In this document: positions 25,056-33,691 of the stretch, piece after piece | Layout: every line of letters begins with the position of its first letter | How positions within the stretch are numbered: the first letter of the stretch is position 1 | Assembly: GCF_040675855.1 (NCBI RefSeq) | Contig: NZ_JBEGIK010000001.1 | Span: 1,612,001 to 1,676,000 of the forward strand | Source: Microbacterium sp. LWH3-1.2 | Lineage (GTDB): Bacteria; Actinomycetota; Actinomycetes; Actinomycetales; Microbacteriaceae | DNA: 64,000 bases | Reading direction: 5' to 3' | Program-made: the position numbers and the translations under genes | The notes under the pieces: model-generated | Seen by the model: the letters and a program-made list of their open reading frames with translations, nothing else | Told to the model about the DNA's origin: nothing | Database searches by the model: none

Positions 25056-26786
25056 TCATCGTGCGCCGGAAGGTGGGACGGAGGATGGGGAGACTTCCCT
25101 GTTTTCGAACTGACCGCCTCGGAGGTGGATCGCCGCGAACGCGGCAGCCTCGGTCCGGCTGCGCAGACCGAGCTTCGATAGCACGCTGCTCACGTGGTTG
25201 CCGGCGGTCTTGACGCTGATGAAGAGGCGCGACGCGATCTCGGCGTTCGACAGCCCGTTGGCCACGAGCCGGAGAACCTCGACTTCGCGCTTGCTGAGGA
25301 GCTCCAAGTTCTTCGGACCGGTCCGGCCCCTCACGCCCAGTTCGCGCAGGAATGCTGCGGCCGCATCGGCGTCGGGTGCCACGCCGAGCCGCTCGAAGGC
25401 CGCGAGCGCGGCACGTGCCTCCGTGATCGCCACCGGGCGGTCGCGATGAGCGAGCGCGCGCGACAGCGCCAGCCGTGCGCGGCACGCCTGGAGTGCGATG
25501 GATGCCTCGCTGAAGGCCCTCGCGGCCTCGCGGAGGAGTGGCACCGCCTCCTCGCGCTGCTCGAGCGCCGCAATCTTGCCCTGGGCGAAGAGCGCCTCGG
25601 CGCGGTGGCGCCGGCTGCGGGTGATGGCGGCGACGCCCACCATTCGCGAGAGCGAGTCGGCCGCGATCTCGGGATGGCCGAGGGAGAGGTGCGCATCGAC
25701 GAGGACAGCGAGCAACGGAAACGCCATCACCGTGAGCCCGCCGAGCTCATCGATCCGCCGCTCCAGGCGTGCCGCCGCGGCTGCAGGCGACCCGACGGCG
25801 AGATCCAGCACGGCCAGCGGGCGCACGGCCTCGGGGAGATCCTCGTAGGAGCCGAGCAGGTCGCGCGCCTCTTCGAATCGCCCCTGGAGCACGCGCAGCT
25901 CGGCGAGTTGAGTGATCGGATGCACGCAGCGGAAGCCCATGTCGTGGGACTCGAGATCCCTGACCGCGCCGAGCAACTCACCCTCGGCCTCGTCCAGGCG
26001 CCCGGTGACGAGATACAGCCCGCCGCAGCACGCCCCGCAGAACGACGACAGCGCACCGTACCCGGCGTCGGCCCCGAACCCGTCGAGCGGACCGAACCCC
26101 TGCGTTCCCCCTATCTGGGTCAACGCCGCCGTCCACTCCGCGAATCTCGTATGGTCCCCGAGCAGTTCCGCCAGCTCCATGAGGGCGCAGAAGACCATGC
26201 CGACGCTGGCCAGATCCCGAGCTTCTCCGGCACTCACCGCCGCCATGGCCTCATCCAGCCGAGTGATGCCCTCCTCGACCTCGCCCGCGGCGACCTGCAG
26301 CACTCCGAGCCGTGCCAGAGCCTGGATCTCCAGGTCCGCATCGTCACGCTTGCGCGCGCGCTCCACCGCGAATCGACAGCATGCGACCGCATCCGTCACG
26401 TCGGACGCGGCTTCGGCGCGCGCAAGCGAGATCCATCCCGGTAGGGAGGCCTCGTCTGTCCTGGCGGTAAGCGTCTCCGCCCTCGCGAGCCATCCGTCGG
26501 CGGCCGCGTCGCTCCGCAGCAGCGGACGGAGCTCCCGCGAGAGCCACACCGCAACCAGCGCGGCCTCCCTGTACCGGCCATCGCGCTTGAAGGCGCTGTG
26601 CGCACGAGTCCGTGTTTCGATCGCGCCGCGGACATCCTTGAGCCACCACTCGGCTCGACCTAAGCCATCTAACGCCTCCGCCGAGCAAGACTGTGCCACA
26701 GCGTCGGTGAAGCACTCCCTTGCCGACGCCCAGTCCCCGACTGCGAGGGCGGCGTTCCCACGTCGCACGGGATCCTCCCCGGGCAT
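25056..26786 (-). CDS. LuxR family regulator with TPR-like sensor domain
   Basis: A 576-residue regulator. About 480 residues of helical TPR-like repeats (ALDGLGRAEWWLKDVRGAIE, HPITQLAELRVLQGRFEEARDLL) precede a C-terminal LuxR/GerE HTH: LLSKREVEVLRLVANGLSNAEIASRLFISVKTAGNHVSSVLSKLGLRSR. The P-loop of MalT/LAL regulators is missing. It heads the run LuxR, SRPBCC, SnoaL, cupin and probably controls that run. CATGAT ends 6 bases before the ATG, a leaderless start. The inducer is unknown. Confidence 0.88.
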   Translation of the reverse strand: MPGEDPVRRGNAALAVGDWASARECFTDAVAQSCSAEALDGLGRAEWWLKDVRGAIETRTRAHSAFKRDGRYREAALVAVWLSRELRPLLRSDAAADGWLARAETLTARTDEASLPGWISLARAEAASDVTDAVACCRFAVERARKRDDADLEIQALARLGVLQVAAGEVEEGITRLDEAMAAVSAGEARDLASVGMVFCALMELAELLGDHTRFAEWTAALTQIGGTQGFGPLDGFGADAGYGALSSFCGACCGGLYLVTGRLDEAEGELLGAVRDLESHDMGFRCVHPITQLAELRVLQGRFEEARDLLGSYEDLPEAVRPLAVLDLAVGSPAAAAARLERRIDELGGLTVMAFPLLAVLVDAHLSLGHPEIAADSLSRMVGVAAITRSRRHRAEALFAQGKIAALEQREEAVPLLREAARAFSEASIALQACRARLALSRALAHRDRPVAITEARAALAAFERLGVAPDADAAAAFLRELGVRGRTGPKNLELLSKREVEVLRLVANGLSNAEIASRLFISVKTAGNHVSSVLSKLGLRSRTEAAAFAAIHLRGGQFENREVSPSSVPPSGAR

Positions 26787-27074
26787 GCCACCATCATGGC
26801 GCGACGCGCCAACTCGATCCAGGGTCCGGCCAGAACCCGGGCTTGACCCTCAGCGGTGGGCACGCGACCACTGACGGCCCGGACGCGACCGATGAGGTCT
26901 ACGACAGACAGATGGACAACCGCGATGCTGTCCAGCGAGGCACGGCGTTGCGTGACGATCCTCTTGCCCGCTATAGGCGTTGCGCTCAGACTGCCCCTGT
27001 ATCTGCTCGGATGGTCTCGACCGATTGAGTCCTCGACGATGCTGGTGTGGGCTGCGGCGAGGCAGTCCGCTCTT

Positions 27075-28580
27075 TCAGTGTGCGATGACAGGCTCCGCCT
27101 TCGCGTCCGCGCCAGTTGCGGGTTGCCGGTCGTGCGATAGCGAGATTCCGTCGCCGCGTCGACGGAACAACAGTGCCGACATGACCGCCCCCGCGGCGAA
27201 GAAGGCTGCACCCCACCAGTACGCCGTCGCGTAGCTTGCGAGCGCGGCATCCACACCGACTTCGGGTGTCAGGGGAGTGTGCGAAGCGAGATAGTCCGCC
27301 GCGGCGGTGGCCGCGAGCGTGTTCAGCAATGAGGTACCGATCGACCCGCCGACCTGCTGGCTCGTGTTGACCGTCGCCGAGGCCACACCAGCGAACTCGC
27401 GGTTCACACCCAGCGTCGCAGTCTGCATCGATGCCGGCATGATCGTGCCCATGGCGAAGCCGATCACCATGAGCGGCGGCATCACGTTCGCCGCATACGC
27501 GCTCGAAGCGTCGAGGAACGTGAGCCAGATCATCCCGATCACGCCCAGGATCATGCCCGACGGCACCAGCACCTTCGGGCCGAACCTCGGCACGAAGATG
27601 TTCGTGCCCAGCTGCGCGGCGAGCACCAGCATCCCGATCATGGGAAGGAAGGCGAGTCCCGCCTGGATCGGCGAGTAACCCAGGGTCAGCTGCATGTAGT
27701 AGGTGACGAAGAGGAAGATGCCGAACATCCCCGCGCCCGCGATCATCACCGAGAGAAAGGCTGCGCCGCGGTTGCGGTCGAGGACGATCGCGAGGGGAAG
27801 CAATGGATGCTTCGCCCGGCGCTGCCAGAGCACGAAGGCTCCCAGCAGGACCACGGCGGTTGCGAGCATGCCCCACGTCAGAGGTGAGTCCCAGCCGTCG
27901 GTCTCGGCGTTCGAGAAGCCGAAAACCAGGCCGAAGAGCCCGCCCGAGACGAGGAGGGTGCCCGGAACGTCGAGCTTCGGCCGGGGGCCGGTGCGCGCGA
28001 TGAACGGGATGTAGATCAGGGCGCCGATCAGCGCTGCGGCGGCGATGAAGACGTTGATGTAGAGGTTCCAGCGCCAGTTGAAGGCCTCGGTGAGGATGCC
28101 GCCGAGCAGAAGCCCGATCGCGCCGCCCGCGCCGGCGATCGCGCCAAAGACACCGAATGCGCGGGCTCGCTCCTTGGGGATCACGAAGGTCGTGGTAAGC
28201 ACGGCCAGCGCCGTGGGGGCGAGAAGAGCGGCGAACGCACCCTGTATGGCGCGCGCGGCAACCAGCAGTTCGAACGTGCCCGCTGCGCCGCCGAAGGCCG
28301 ATGCAATGGCGAAACCGATCAGCCCGATGATGAACGTGCGCTTGCGGCCGATGAGGTCGGACAAGCGACCGCCGAGCAGCAGCAGGCTGCCGAACGCGAG
28401 GGAGTAGGCCGTGATGATCCATTGGCGCTGGCCGTCGGTGAAGCCGAGGTCGGCCTGCGCCGACGGGAGCGCGATGTTCACGACGGTGGCATCGAGCACG
28501 ACCATGAGTTGGGCAAGCCCGACCACGGCGAGGGTGAGCCAGCGTCGTCCGCTGGTCGTGGTGACGGGGGTGGAAGTCAT
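27075..28580 (-). CDS. MFS multidrug efflux transporter, DHA2 (EmrB/QacA) type
   Basis: A 501-residue proton-driven exporter with fourteen predicted helices. LDATVVNIALPSAQADLG is the DHA2 motif D, and GGRLSDLIGRKRTF the motif A loop between helices 2 and 3. GAIAGAGGAIGLLLGGILTE resembles the antiporter motif C in helix 5. It is divergent from a TetR regulator, with a palindromic operator lying in its promoter spacer, so it is probably derepressed by a toxic ligand. Pumps of this type export dyes, quaternary ammonium compounds or antibiotics. Confidence 0.9.
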   Translation of the reverse strand: MTSTPVTTTSGRRWLTLAVVGLAQLMVVLDATVVNIALPSAQADLGFTDGQRQWIITAYSLAFGSLLLLGGRLSDLIGRKRTFIIGLIGFAIASAFGGAAGTFELLVAARAIQGAFAALLAPTALAVLTTTFVIPKERARAFGVFGAIAGAGGAIGLLLGGILTEAFNWRWNLYINVFIAAAALIGALIYIPFIARTGPRPKLDVPGTLLVSGGLFGLVFGFSNAETDGWDSPLTWGMLATAVVLLGAFVLWQRRAKHPLLPLAIVLDRNRGAAFLSVMIAGAGMFGIFLFVTYYMQLTLGYSPIQAGLAFLPMIGMLVLAAQLGTNIFVPRFGPKVLVPSGMILGVIGMIWLTFLDASSAYAANVMPPLMVIGFAMGTIMPASMQTATLGVNREFAGVASATVNTSQQVGGSIGTSLLNTLAATAAADYLASHTPLTPEVGVDAALASYATAYWWGAAFFAAGAVMSALLFRRRGDGISLSHDRQPATGADAKAEPVIAH

Positions 28581-28588
28581 GGAGCGAG

Positions 28589-28618
28589 ACTATACGGAAC
28601 TATGGAGTTCCGGATCAA
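28589..28618 (-). promoter_or_regulatory. Promoter of the efflux gene with TetR operator in its spacer
   Basis: On the minus strand, TTGATC (28618-28613) and TATAGT (28594-28589) are -35 and -10 boxes 18 bases apart. The 18-base spacer is exactly the inverted repeat CGGAACT-N4-AGTTCCG (28595-28612, perfect 7-bp arms). The -10 is 8 bases before the ATG. A repressor here would block polymerase directly. Confidence 0.65.
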
Positions 28619-28685
28619 CTCGGTTCAGGAATTTACCCGGCGGTAATGTTGAGTGCGGATCGGAACGCGAAGGAGGCGAACCGCG

Positions 28686-29297
28686 ATGACGCAGGTCGAC
28701 CTCGAGGCCAAGCCCCGCCTCGGACGCAAGCGGGATCACACGCGTGATGCCGAGATTCTGGATGCCACCATCGAGGTGCTGGCAGAGACCGGGTACGACG
28801 GCATGACGATCGACATGGTGGCAGCCCGTGCCAAAGCCGGCAAAGCGACGGTCTACCGACGGTGGGCGTCAAAGCCTGAGCTCGTGCTCGACGCGGTTGC
28901 CTGCATGAAGGCGAAGGATCTCGATCTCGAGTCGCTGCCCGACACCGGAACACTTCGCGGAGACCTCGTGGCGATGGTGCGCTCGCCGACCATCCAGGAG
29001 AGCCAGCGCAAACTCCAGGTCATGGCCGGGATCGTTTCGATGATCGCCCGCGACCCCGAACTCGCTGCCGCAGCGCGCGAGGCGATCATCGAGCCACGAG
29101 CCGCGGCTAATCGCATCCTTTTCCGCCGCGCCATCGACCGCGGTGAGATCGCTTCGGATGTGGACATCGAGGCGCTGTGCCTGATCGGCCCGGCGATGGT
29201 CGCCTACCGCACACTGATGCTGCGCGAGCCCGTCGACCGCGACTTCATGATCACGACCATCGACCGGGTCGTCCTCCCGGCCGCGTTCGCCCGCTGA
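28686..29297 (+). CDS. TetR family repressor of the efflux gene
   Basis: A 203-residue TetR protein. The HTH is at ~20-65 (AEILDATIEVLAETGYDGMTIDMVAARAKAGKATVYRRW), followed by the TetR_C_11-like domain (GPAMVAYRTLMLREPVD). The ATG at 28686 follows GAAGGAGG by 9 bases and is preferred to a GTG 11 codons upstream. It is divergent from the DHA2 pump, whose promoter holds a perfect palindrome. It therefore probably represses the pump and itself, and releases DNA when it binds a pump substrate. Confidence 0.88.
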   Translation: MTQVDLEAKPRLGRKRDHTRDAEILDATIEVLAETGYDGMTIDMVAARAKAGKATVYRRWASKPELVLDAVACMKAKDLDLESLPDTGTLRGDLVAMVRSPTIQESQRKLQVMAGIVSMIARDPELAAAAREAIIEPRAAANRILFRRAIDRGEIASDVDIEALCLIGPAMVAYRTLMLREPVDRDFMITTIDRVVLPAAFAR

Positions 29298-29873
29298 GGC
29301 CGCCAAGGTGTCGGCACCGGCCGACCAGGCAAGCCCACGGCGTAACCGCGTTCCTTCACCCCCGACGAGTTTGCGTGATAGCGGTTCTCAGCGAACTGCT
29401 GTGGACCTCTCGGGCAGCTTGGCGCCCGGGTCGTTCGAAGTGGGCAGATTCTCGGACTACCGCCGCTACACGGCTGAGCTCGGTGATCTCGTCGGCGCTC
29501 AGCACGGCAGCCCGCGTCTGAATCCACCGTGGAAGTCGTGGGGCTGCGGTGGTCGGTGCGTTGACCGTTCACGAGCAGTCGCCGGGCTGCGACTCACACG
29601 TTCTTTTCGTCAGCCGGGCGGCAAGGCGAAACGCCGGGTCCCGTGACGCCTTCAGTGTGCACCTTCCGGCCCAGGAGTTGCTGGCCCGGGGAGTTCCTGT
29701 CCCTGCGGAACTAGCACGGTTGCTCGAGATCCAACGCCGGCGCTCGTGGCAGCGTGAACCGGCGGCTCCCGTCACCCCGCCGCCCGAACCGGCCGCGACA
29801 CCTGCGCCGTCCGAGGACTGAGCCGGACAGGCCAATCTGTGAGCCACACAGAATGGGGGCGTAACGTCCGATC
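29298..29873. other. 576-bp stretch without a confident gene
   Basis: Two overlapping plus-strand frames exist (about 29308-29646 and 29549-29821). The second ends in a plausible helix (PAQELLARGVPVPAELARLLEIQ) and a Pro-rich tail, so parts may be remnants of a lost gene. Neither has a ribosome site or a recognisable family. The last 12 bases hold the promoter of the next gene (TAACGT). Confidence 0.35.
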
Positions 29874-30341
29874 ATGAATATACAGACACAGACCAACGGC
29901 AGCGACGTCGCGCTGCTGGGGCTCAGATCGGTACTCGTCGGCTCGTTGCCGGCGACGCTGCTCACGGATGACGCCCCGGACACATACACGGTCGAGGCGG
30001 TCTTCACACGACGCCCCGAGCCCGAAGAGATCAAGCAGATCCTCGATGGCGACACACGTCGGTTCCTGTCGGATGCAGGATACCCCGCGGTCGTGCTGAC
30101 GGTCTCGGATCGCAGACTCGAGATCGCGAACACCAATCTGGAGGGACTGCGCGACGGCCTGGCCGGACTCCTCTCCGAGAGGCTCGCCGCCGTCAGCCAC
30201 AACCTGCGCGCCCGACGGGACGCCGCTGCGGTCACGTTCGAGGCAGCGGCCGGACACGAGCACGAACGGGCGGCCGCCGTCGCGACGCTGGCCGAGTCGG
30301 TCGTCTTCGAGCCGTCGCATCCCGACGCCCCGAGCGAGTGA
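29874..30341 (+). CDS. Hypothetical protein
   Basis: A 155-residue soluble protein of unknown function. It has a beta-alpha pattern (TYTVEAVFTRRPEPEEIKQIL, YPAVVLTVSDRRLEIANTNL) and a helical, Ala/Glu/His-rich C-terminus. TAACGT (29862-29867) ends 6 bases before the ATG, so it is probably a leaderless real gene. It is followed 22 bp later by a glycosyltransferase on the same strand and may belong to that cluster. No catalytic motif was recognised. Confidence 0.65.
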   Translation: MNIQTQTNGSDVALLGLRSVLVGSLPATLLTDDAPDTYTVEAVFTRRPEPEEIKQILDGDTRRFLSDAGYPAVVLTVSDRRLEIANTNLEGLRDGLAGLLSERLAAVSHNLRARRDAAAVTFEAAAGHEHERAAAVATLAESVVFEPSHPDAPSE

Positions 30342-30363
30342 GGCGAGCCCGGCGAGCGCTCGG

Positions 30364-31368
30364 GTGAAGGTCGCGATGCTCGGTCCCATCGCCTGGCGGA
30401 CGCCCCCGCTGGGCTATGGGCCATGGGAGCGCGTGACGAGCCTGCTCACGGAGGGTCTCGTGCGCCGTGGGGTGGACGTGACGCTGTTCGCGACCGGCGA
30501 CTCGATCACCGGCGCCGAGCTCGATGCCGTGACGCCGCACGGTTACGCCGAAGACCCGTCGATGGACGGCCGCGTGTGGGAAGCGCTTCACGTCGCCCAC
30601 GCCATCGAGCGCTCGGGCGAGTTCGACCTCGTGCACAACCAGCTCGACTGGCTCCCTCTCGCGTTCAGCGCCCAGTGGCGCGCGCCGATGATCACGACGA
30701 TCCACGGCTTCTCGGGCCCGGCGATCCTGCCCGCGTACGTCTCCTCGACCTCGGCGTTCGTCTCGATCTCCGACTCCGATCGCTCCCCCGGTCTGGAGTA
30801 TCTCGCGACGATCCACCACGGGATCGACGCCACAGAGCTTCCCTGCGTCACCGAACCGGACGACTACCTGGTGTCGTTCGGGCGGATCCACCCCGACAAA
30901 GGCACCGCGGCCGCGGTGGAGATCGCGCGGCGCGCCGGCCGGCGCCTCGTGATCTGCGGTCTCATCCACGACCCCGACTACTTCCGCCGCGAGGTGGAAC
31001 CCCACATCGACGGGGAGCAAGTCGTGTTCCTCGGCGCTGTCGGGGCTGAGGAACGTGCGCGCGTCCTCGGGCAGGCGGTGGCGCTGCTTCATCCGATCGA
31101 TTTCGACGAGCCGTTCGGACTCTCGGTGGTGGAGTCCATGATGTGCGGCACGCCCGTTCTCGCGTATCGCCGGGGGTCCATGGCAGAAGTCATCGACGAG
31201 GGCGCGACCGGCAGCACTGTGGCCTCGATCGAGGAGGCCGTCTCGGCGCTCCCCGCCGTCCTGTCGCTGAACCGTCGTCGCGTGCACGATCTCGCCGTCA
31301 TGCGATTCGGCGTGGAGCGGATGGTCGACGAGTACCTGCGCGTGTACGAGACTGTGCGGCGTCGCTGA
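30364..31368 (+). CDS. GT4-type glycosyltransferase
   Basis: A 334-residue GT-B enzyme. The N-terminal domain starts KVAMLGPIAWRTPPLGYGPWERVTSLL, and DLVHNQLDW lies in the acceptor side. The nucleotide-sugar domain has YLVSFGRIHPDKGTAAAVEIA and the donor motif DEPFGLSVVESMMCGTPVLAY, the E-x7-E pattern of GT4 retaining enzymes. The GTG at 30364 lacks a clear ribosome site. It opens the glycan cluster that also holds a second GT4, an alpha/alpha-barrel protein and a GH130 protein. Donor and acceptor are not readable. Confidence 0.88.
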   Translation: MKVAMLGPIAWRTPPLGYGPWERVTSLLTEGLVRRGVDVTLFATGDSITGAELDAVTPHGYAEDPSMDGRVWEALHVAHAIERSGEFDLVHNQLDWLPLAFSAQWRAPMITTIHGFSGPAILPAYVSSTSAFVSISDSDRSPGLEYLATIHHGIDATELPCVTEPDDYLVSFGRIHPDKGTAAAVEIARRAGRRLVICGLIHDPDYFRREVEPHIDGEQVVFLGAVGAEERARVLGQAVALLHPIDFDEPFGLSVVESMMCGTPVLAYRRGSMAEVIDEGATGSTVASIEEAVSALPAVLSLNRRRVHDLAVMRFGVERMVDEYLRVYETVRRR

Positions 31369-31544
31369 TCCCCGGGCCGACGTCCAGGTCGGGCGTGTAC
31401 CGTGACGACTACAGCGTCCGGGTCGTGACTCGGACGTGAACCGGACTGCGGCGATGAGGGCGCAGTTCCACGAGGGATGCCGTTGGCAGACGTCTCGCCA
31501 AAGCCCGGAGCGATTCCGCCCGGGCATCATCAGAGAGCGTCACC

Positions 31545-32678
31545 ATGACCCACTACGGATTCCTCAGCACGTTTCCGCCGACCCGCTGCGGCCTGGCCAC
31601 TTTCACCGAGTCCCTCTCCGACGCCCTCGTCCTCGACGGTGACGAGGACGGCACGATCGTGCGCGTTCTCGACCGCCCCGAGGATCGTGGCCGTCCGGAC
31701 CCCCGCGCGCGGTCGCGGGTGCGCACCGATCTGATCGCGGACGACAGGCTCAGCATGATGCGGGCGACCATGGCGCTCAACGCGTGCGATGTCGTGATCG
31801 TGCAGCACGAGTACGGGATCTACGGCGGAGACGATGGCGATCAGATCGTCGAGGTGCTCGCCGCGACGCGGACACCGACCATCGTCGTGCTCCACACCGT
31901 CCTGGTCGCACCGACGCCGCACCAACGGGAAGTGCTCACGGAAGTCTGCCGCCTCGCCGCGGTCGTCGTCGTGATGACCGCCCACGCACGCGACAACCTC
32001 GCCGCGCACTACGCGGTCGATCTCGGTCGCGTCCACGTCATCCCGCACGGTGTGCAGCACGTGGCTCTCAGCGGGTCCGAGCCGCACAGCGGCCGCCGCG
32101 TCCTCACGTGGGGGCTGCTCTCACCGGGCAAGGGCATCGAATGGGGCATCCGCGCCATGGCACAGCTCACCGACCTCGACCCGCACGTCGAGTACATCGT
32201 CGCCGGGCAGACGCACCCCAAGGTGCTCACACATGCGGGCGAGAGCTACCGCACGATGCTCGCCGCACTCGCCGTCGAGCTGGGCATCGAGGCATCCGTC
32301 CGCATCGACGGTCGCTACCTCGACATGTCGCAGCTCGCCGCCCTCATCGCTTCGGCCGATGTCGTGCTTCTGCCGTACGACTCGGTCGACCAGGCGACCT
32401 CCGGCGTCCTTGCCGAGGCCGTGGCCGCCGGCGTTCCCGTGGTCGCCACCGGGTTCCCGCATGCGGTGGAGCTGTTGTCGAGCGGAGCCGGGACGGTCGT
32501 CGCCCATCAGGACCCTGACGCCATGGCCCGGGCGCTTCGCGAGATCATCACGGGGTCGTCCGTTGCCGATAGCATGCGCGAGGCCGCCCTCCGCGAGACG
32601 CACGAGACGACGTGGTCGGCGGTCGCCGATCGCTACCGTGCGCTCACTGCGAGGCTCGTCGCGGCGCGGGCAGCATGA
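31545..32678 (+). CDS. GT4-type glycosyltransferase
   Basis: A 377-residue GT-B enzyme. HYGFLSTFPPTRCGLATFTESL is the N-terminal nucleotide-binding-fold start, and VIVQHEYGIYGGDDG the acceptor region. VLTWGLLSPGKGIEWGI and LLPYDSVDQATSGVLAEAVAAGVPVVAT form the donor site, with a variant E-x7-E motif. A 176-bp gap separates it from the first GT4, so it may have its own promoter. It overlaps the next gene by ATGA. The three following genes read as one coupled unit. Confidence 0.88.
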   Translation: MTHYGFLSTFPPTRCGLATFTESLSDALVLDGDEDGTIVRVLDRPEDRGRPDPRARSRVRTDLIADDRLSMMRATMALNACDVVIVQHEYGIYGGDDGDQIVEVLAATRTPTIVVLHTVLVAPTPHQREVLTEVCRLAAVVVVMTAHARDNLAAHYAVDLGRVHVIPHGVQHVALSGSEPHSGRRVLTWGLLSPGKGIEWGIRAMAQLTDLDPHVEYIVAGQTHPKVLTHAGESYRTMLAALAVELGIEASVRIDGRYLDMSQLAALIASADVVLLPYDSVDQATSGVLAEAVAAGVPVVATGFPHAVELLSSGAGTVVAHQDPDAMARALREIITGSSVADSMREAALRETHETTWSAVADRYRALTARLVAARAA

Positions 32679-33691
32679 TGGACCCTTCTCCGCCGTACGA
32701 GCACCTGCGCGTGCTGACGGATCACAACGGCATCTTCGAGCACGCCCTCCTCGACGCGCCACGCCCGGACCACGGCTACTGCGTCGACGACGTGGCGCGA
32801 GCGCTGATCGTGGTCGCCCGTGAGCGGCAGCAGACCGCCGAACTCCGGAAGATGGCCTCGATCTATCTGCGCTTCCTCGAGTCGGCCGTGCGCTCGGACG
32901 GGCTCGCGCACAATCGCATGAGCGCCGCCGGGGAGTGGTCCGACGAGCCGGCCATGGGCGACTGGTGGGGACGGCTGCTGTGGGCGCTCGGCACGATCGC
33001 CGTCCAGCGAGGCGATCCTTGGACCCGAGCTCGCGCGTTGCGCACTTTCCGCATCGCAGCCCGCGAGCGGTCGACGAGCCTGCGGACTCTCGCCTTCGCG
33101 GCGCTGGGAGCTGCGGAGATCGTGCGCGTGCGTTCGGATGACCACATTGCCCGGACTCTCCTGCGGGAGTTCGTCGCCGCGGTGCCTGCGCCGACGGATC
33201 GCACCTGGCTCTGGCCCGAGCCGCGCCTCGCCTATGGGAACGCCTCCATCGCAGAAGCGCTGATCGCCGCCGGGCATGTTCTCGGTGATGCGGATGCCGC
33301 AGCGCGGGGTCTGCGGATGCTCGAGTTCCTGCTTTCCGTGGAGACGTCGGACGACCGATTGTCCGTAACCGGGACGGGAGGGCGCGGGCCCGGCGAGTCG
33401 GGACCGCTGTTCGATCAGCAGCCCATCGAGCTCGCCGCACTCGCGGACGCGTGTGCACGCGCGTACGCGGTTACCGCAGACACGGCGTGGCTGGCCCCGA
33501 TCTCACTCGCGTGGCGCTGGTTCACCGGTCTCAATGACACCGGGACCGCCATGTTCGACGAGCTGACGGGAGCCGGCTTCGACGGCCTCGAACGCGACGG
33601 CCGGAACGAGAACCGCGGCGCCGAATCGACGTTGGCCGCGCTGAGCACCTACCAGCAGGCGTACCGCCACAGTGAAGTGAACACGGGATGA
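32675..33691 (+). CDS. Alpha/alpha-barrel carbohydrate-active protein
   Basis: A 338-residue helical-repeat protein resembling (alpha/alpha)6-barrel glycan enzymes: HLRVLTDHNGIFEHALLDAPR, then GYCVDDVARALIVVAR, and EPRLAYGNASIAEALIAAG near the middle. Such proteins often accompany glycosyltransferases and GH130 enzymes and are annotated as glycosyltransferases or glycosidases without proof. It is coupled by ATGA overlaps on both sides (32675 and 33688). Possible role: trimming or epimerising the glycan made by the two GT4 enzymes. Confidence 0.7.
   Translation: MMDPSPPYEHLRVLTDHNGIFEHALLDAPRPDHGYCVDDVARALIVVARERQQTAELRKMASIYLRFLESAVRSDGLAHNRMSAAGEWSDEPAMGDWWGRLLWALGTIAVQRGDPWTRARALRTFRIAARERSTSLRTLAFAALGAAEIVRVRSDDHIARTLLREFVAAVPAPTDRTWLWPEPRLAYGNASIAEALIAAGHVLGDADAAARGLRMLEFLLSVETSDDRLSVTGTGGRGPGESGPLFDQQPIELAALADACARAYAVTADTAWLAPISLAWRWFTGLNDTGTAMFDELTGAGFDGLERDGRNENRGAESTLAALSTYQQAYRHSEVNTG

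Noticed and set aside
26986..28422. 478-codon minus-strand frame inside the MFS gene
   Set aside because: Frame-shifted shadow of the DHA2 transporter; Arg/His-rich and without helices.
29549..29821. 90-codon frame before the 29874 gene
   Set aside because: Part of it looks like a real helix and Pro-rich tail, but there is no start signal and no family; reported as a gap.
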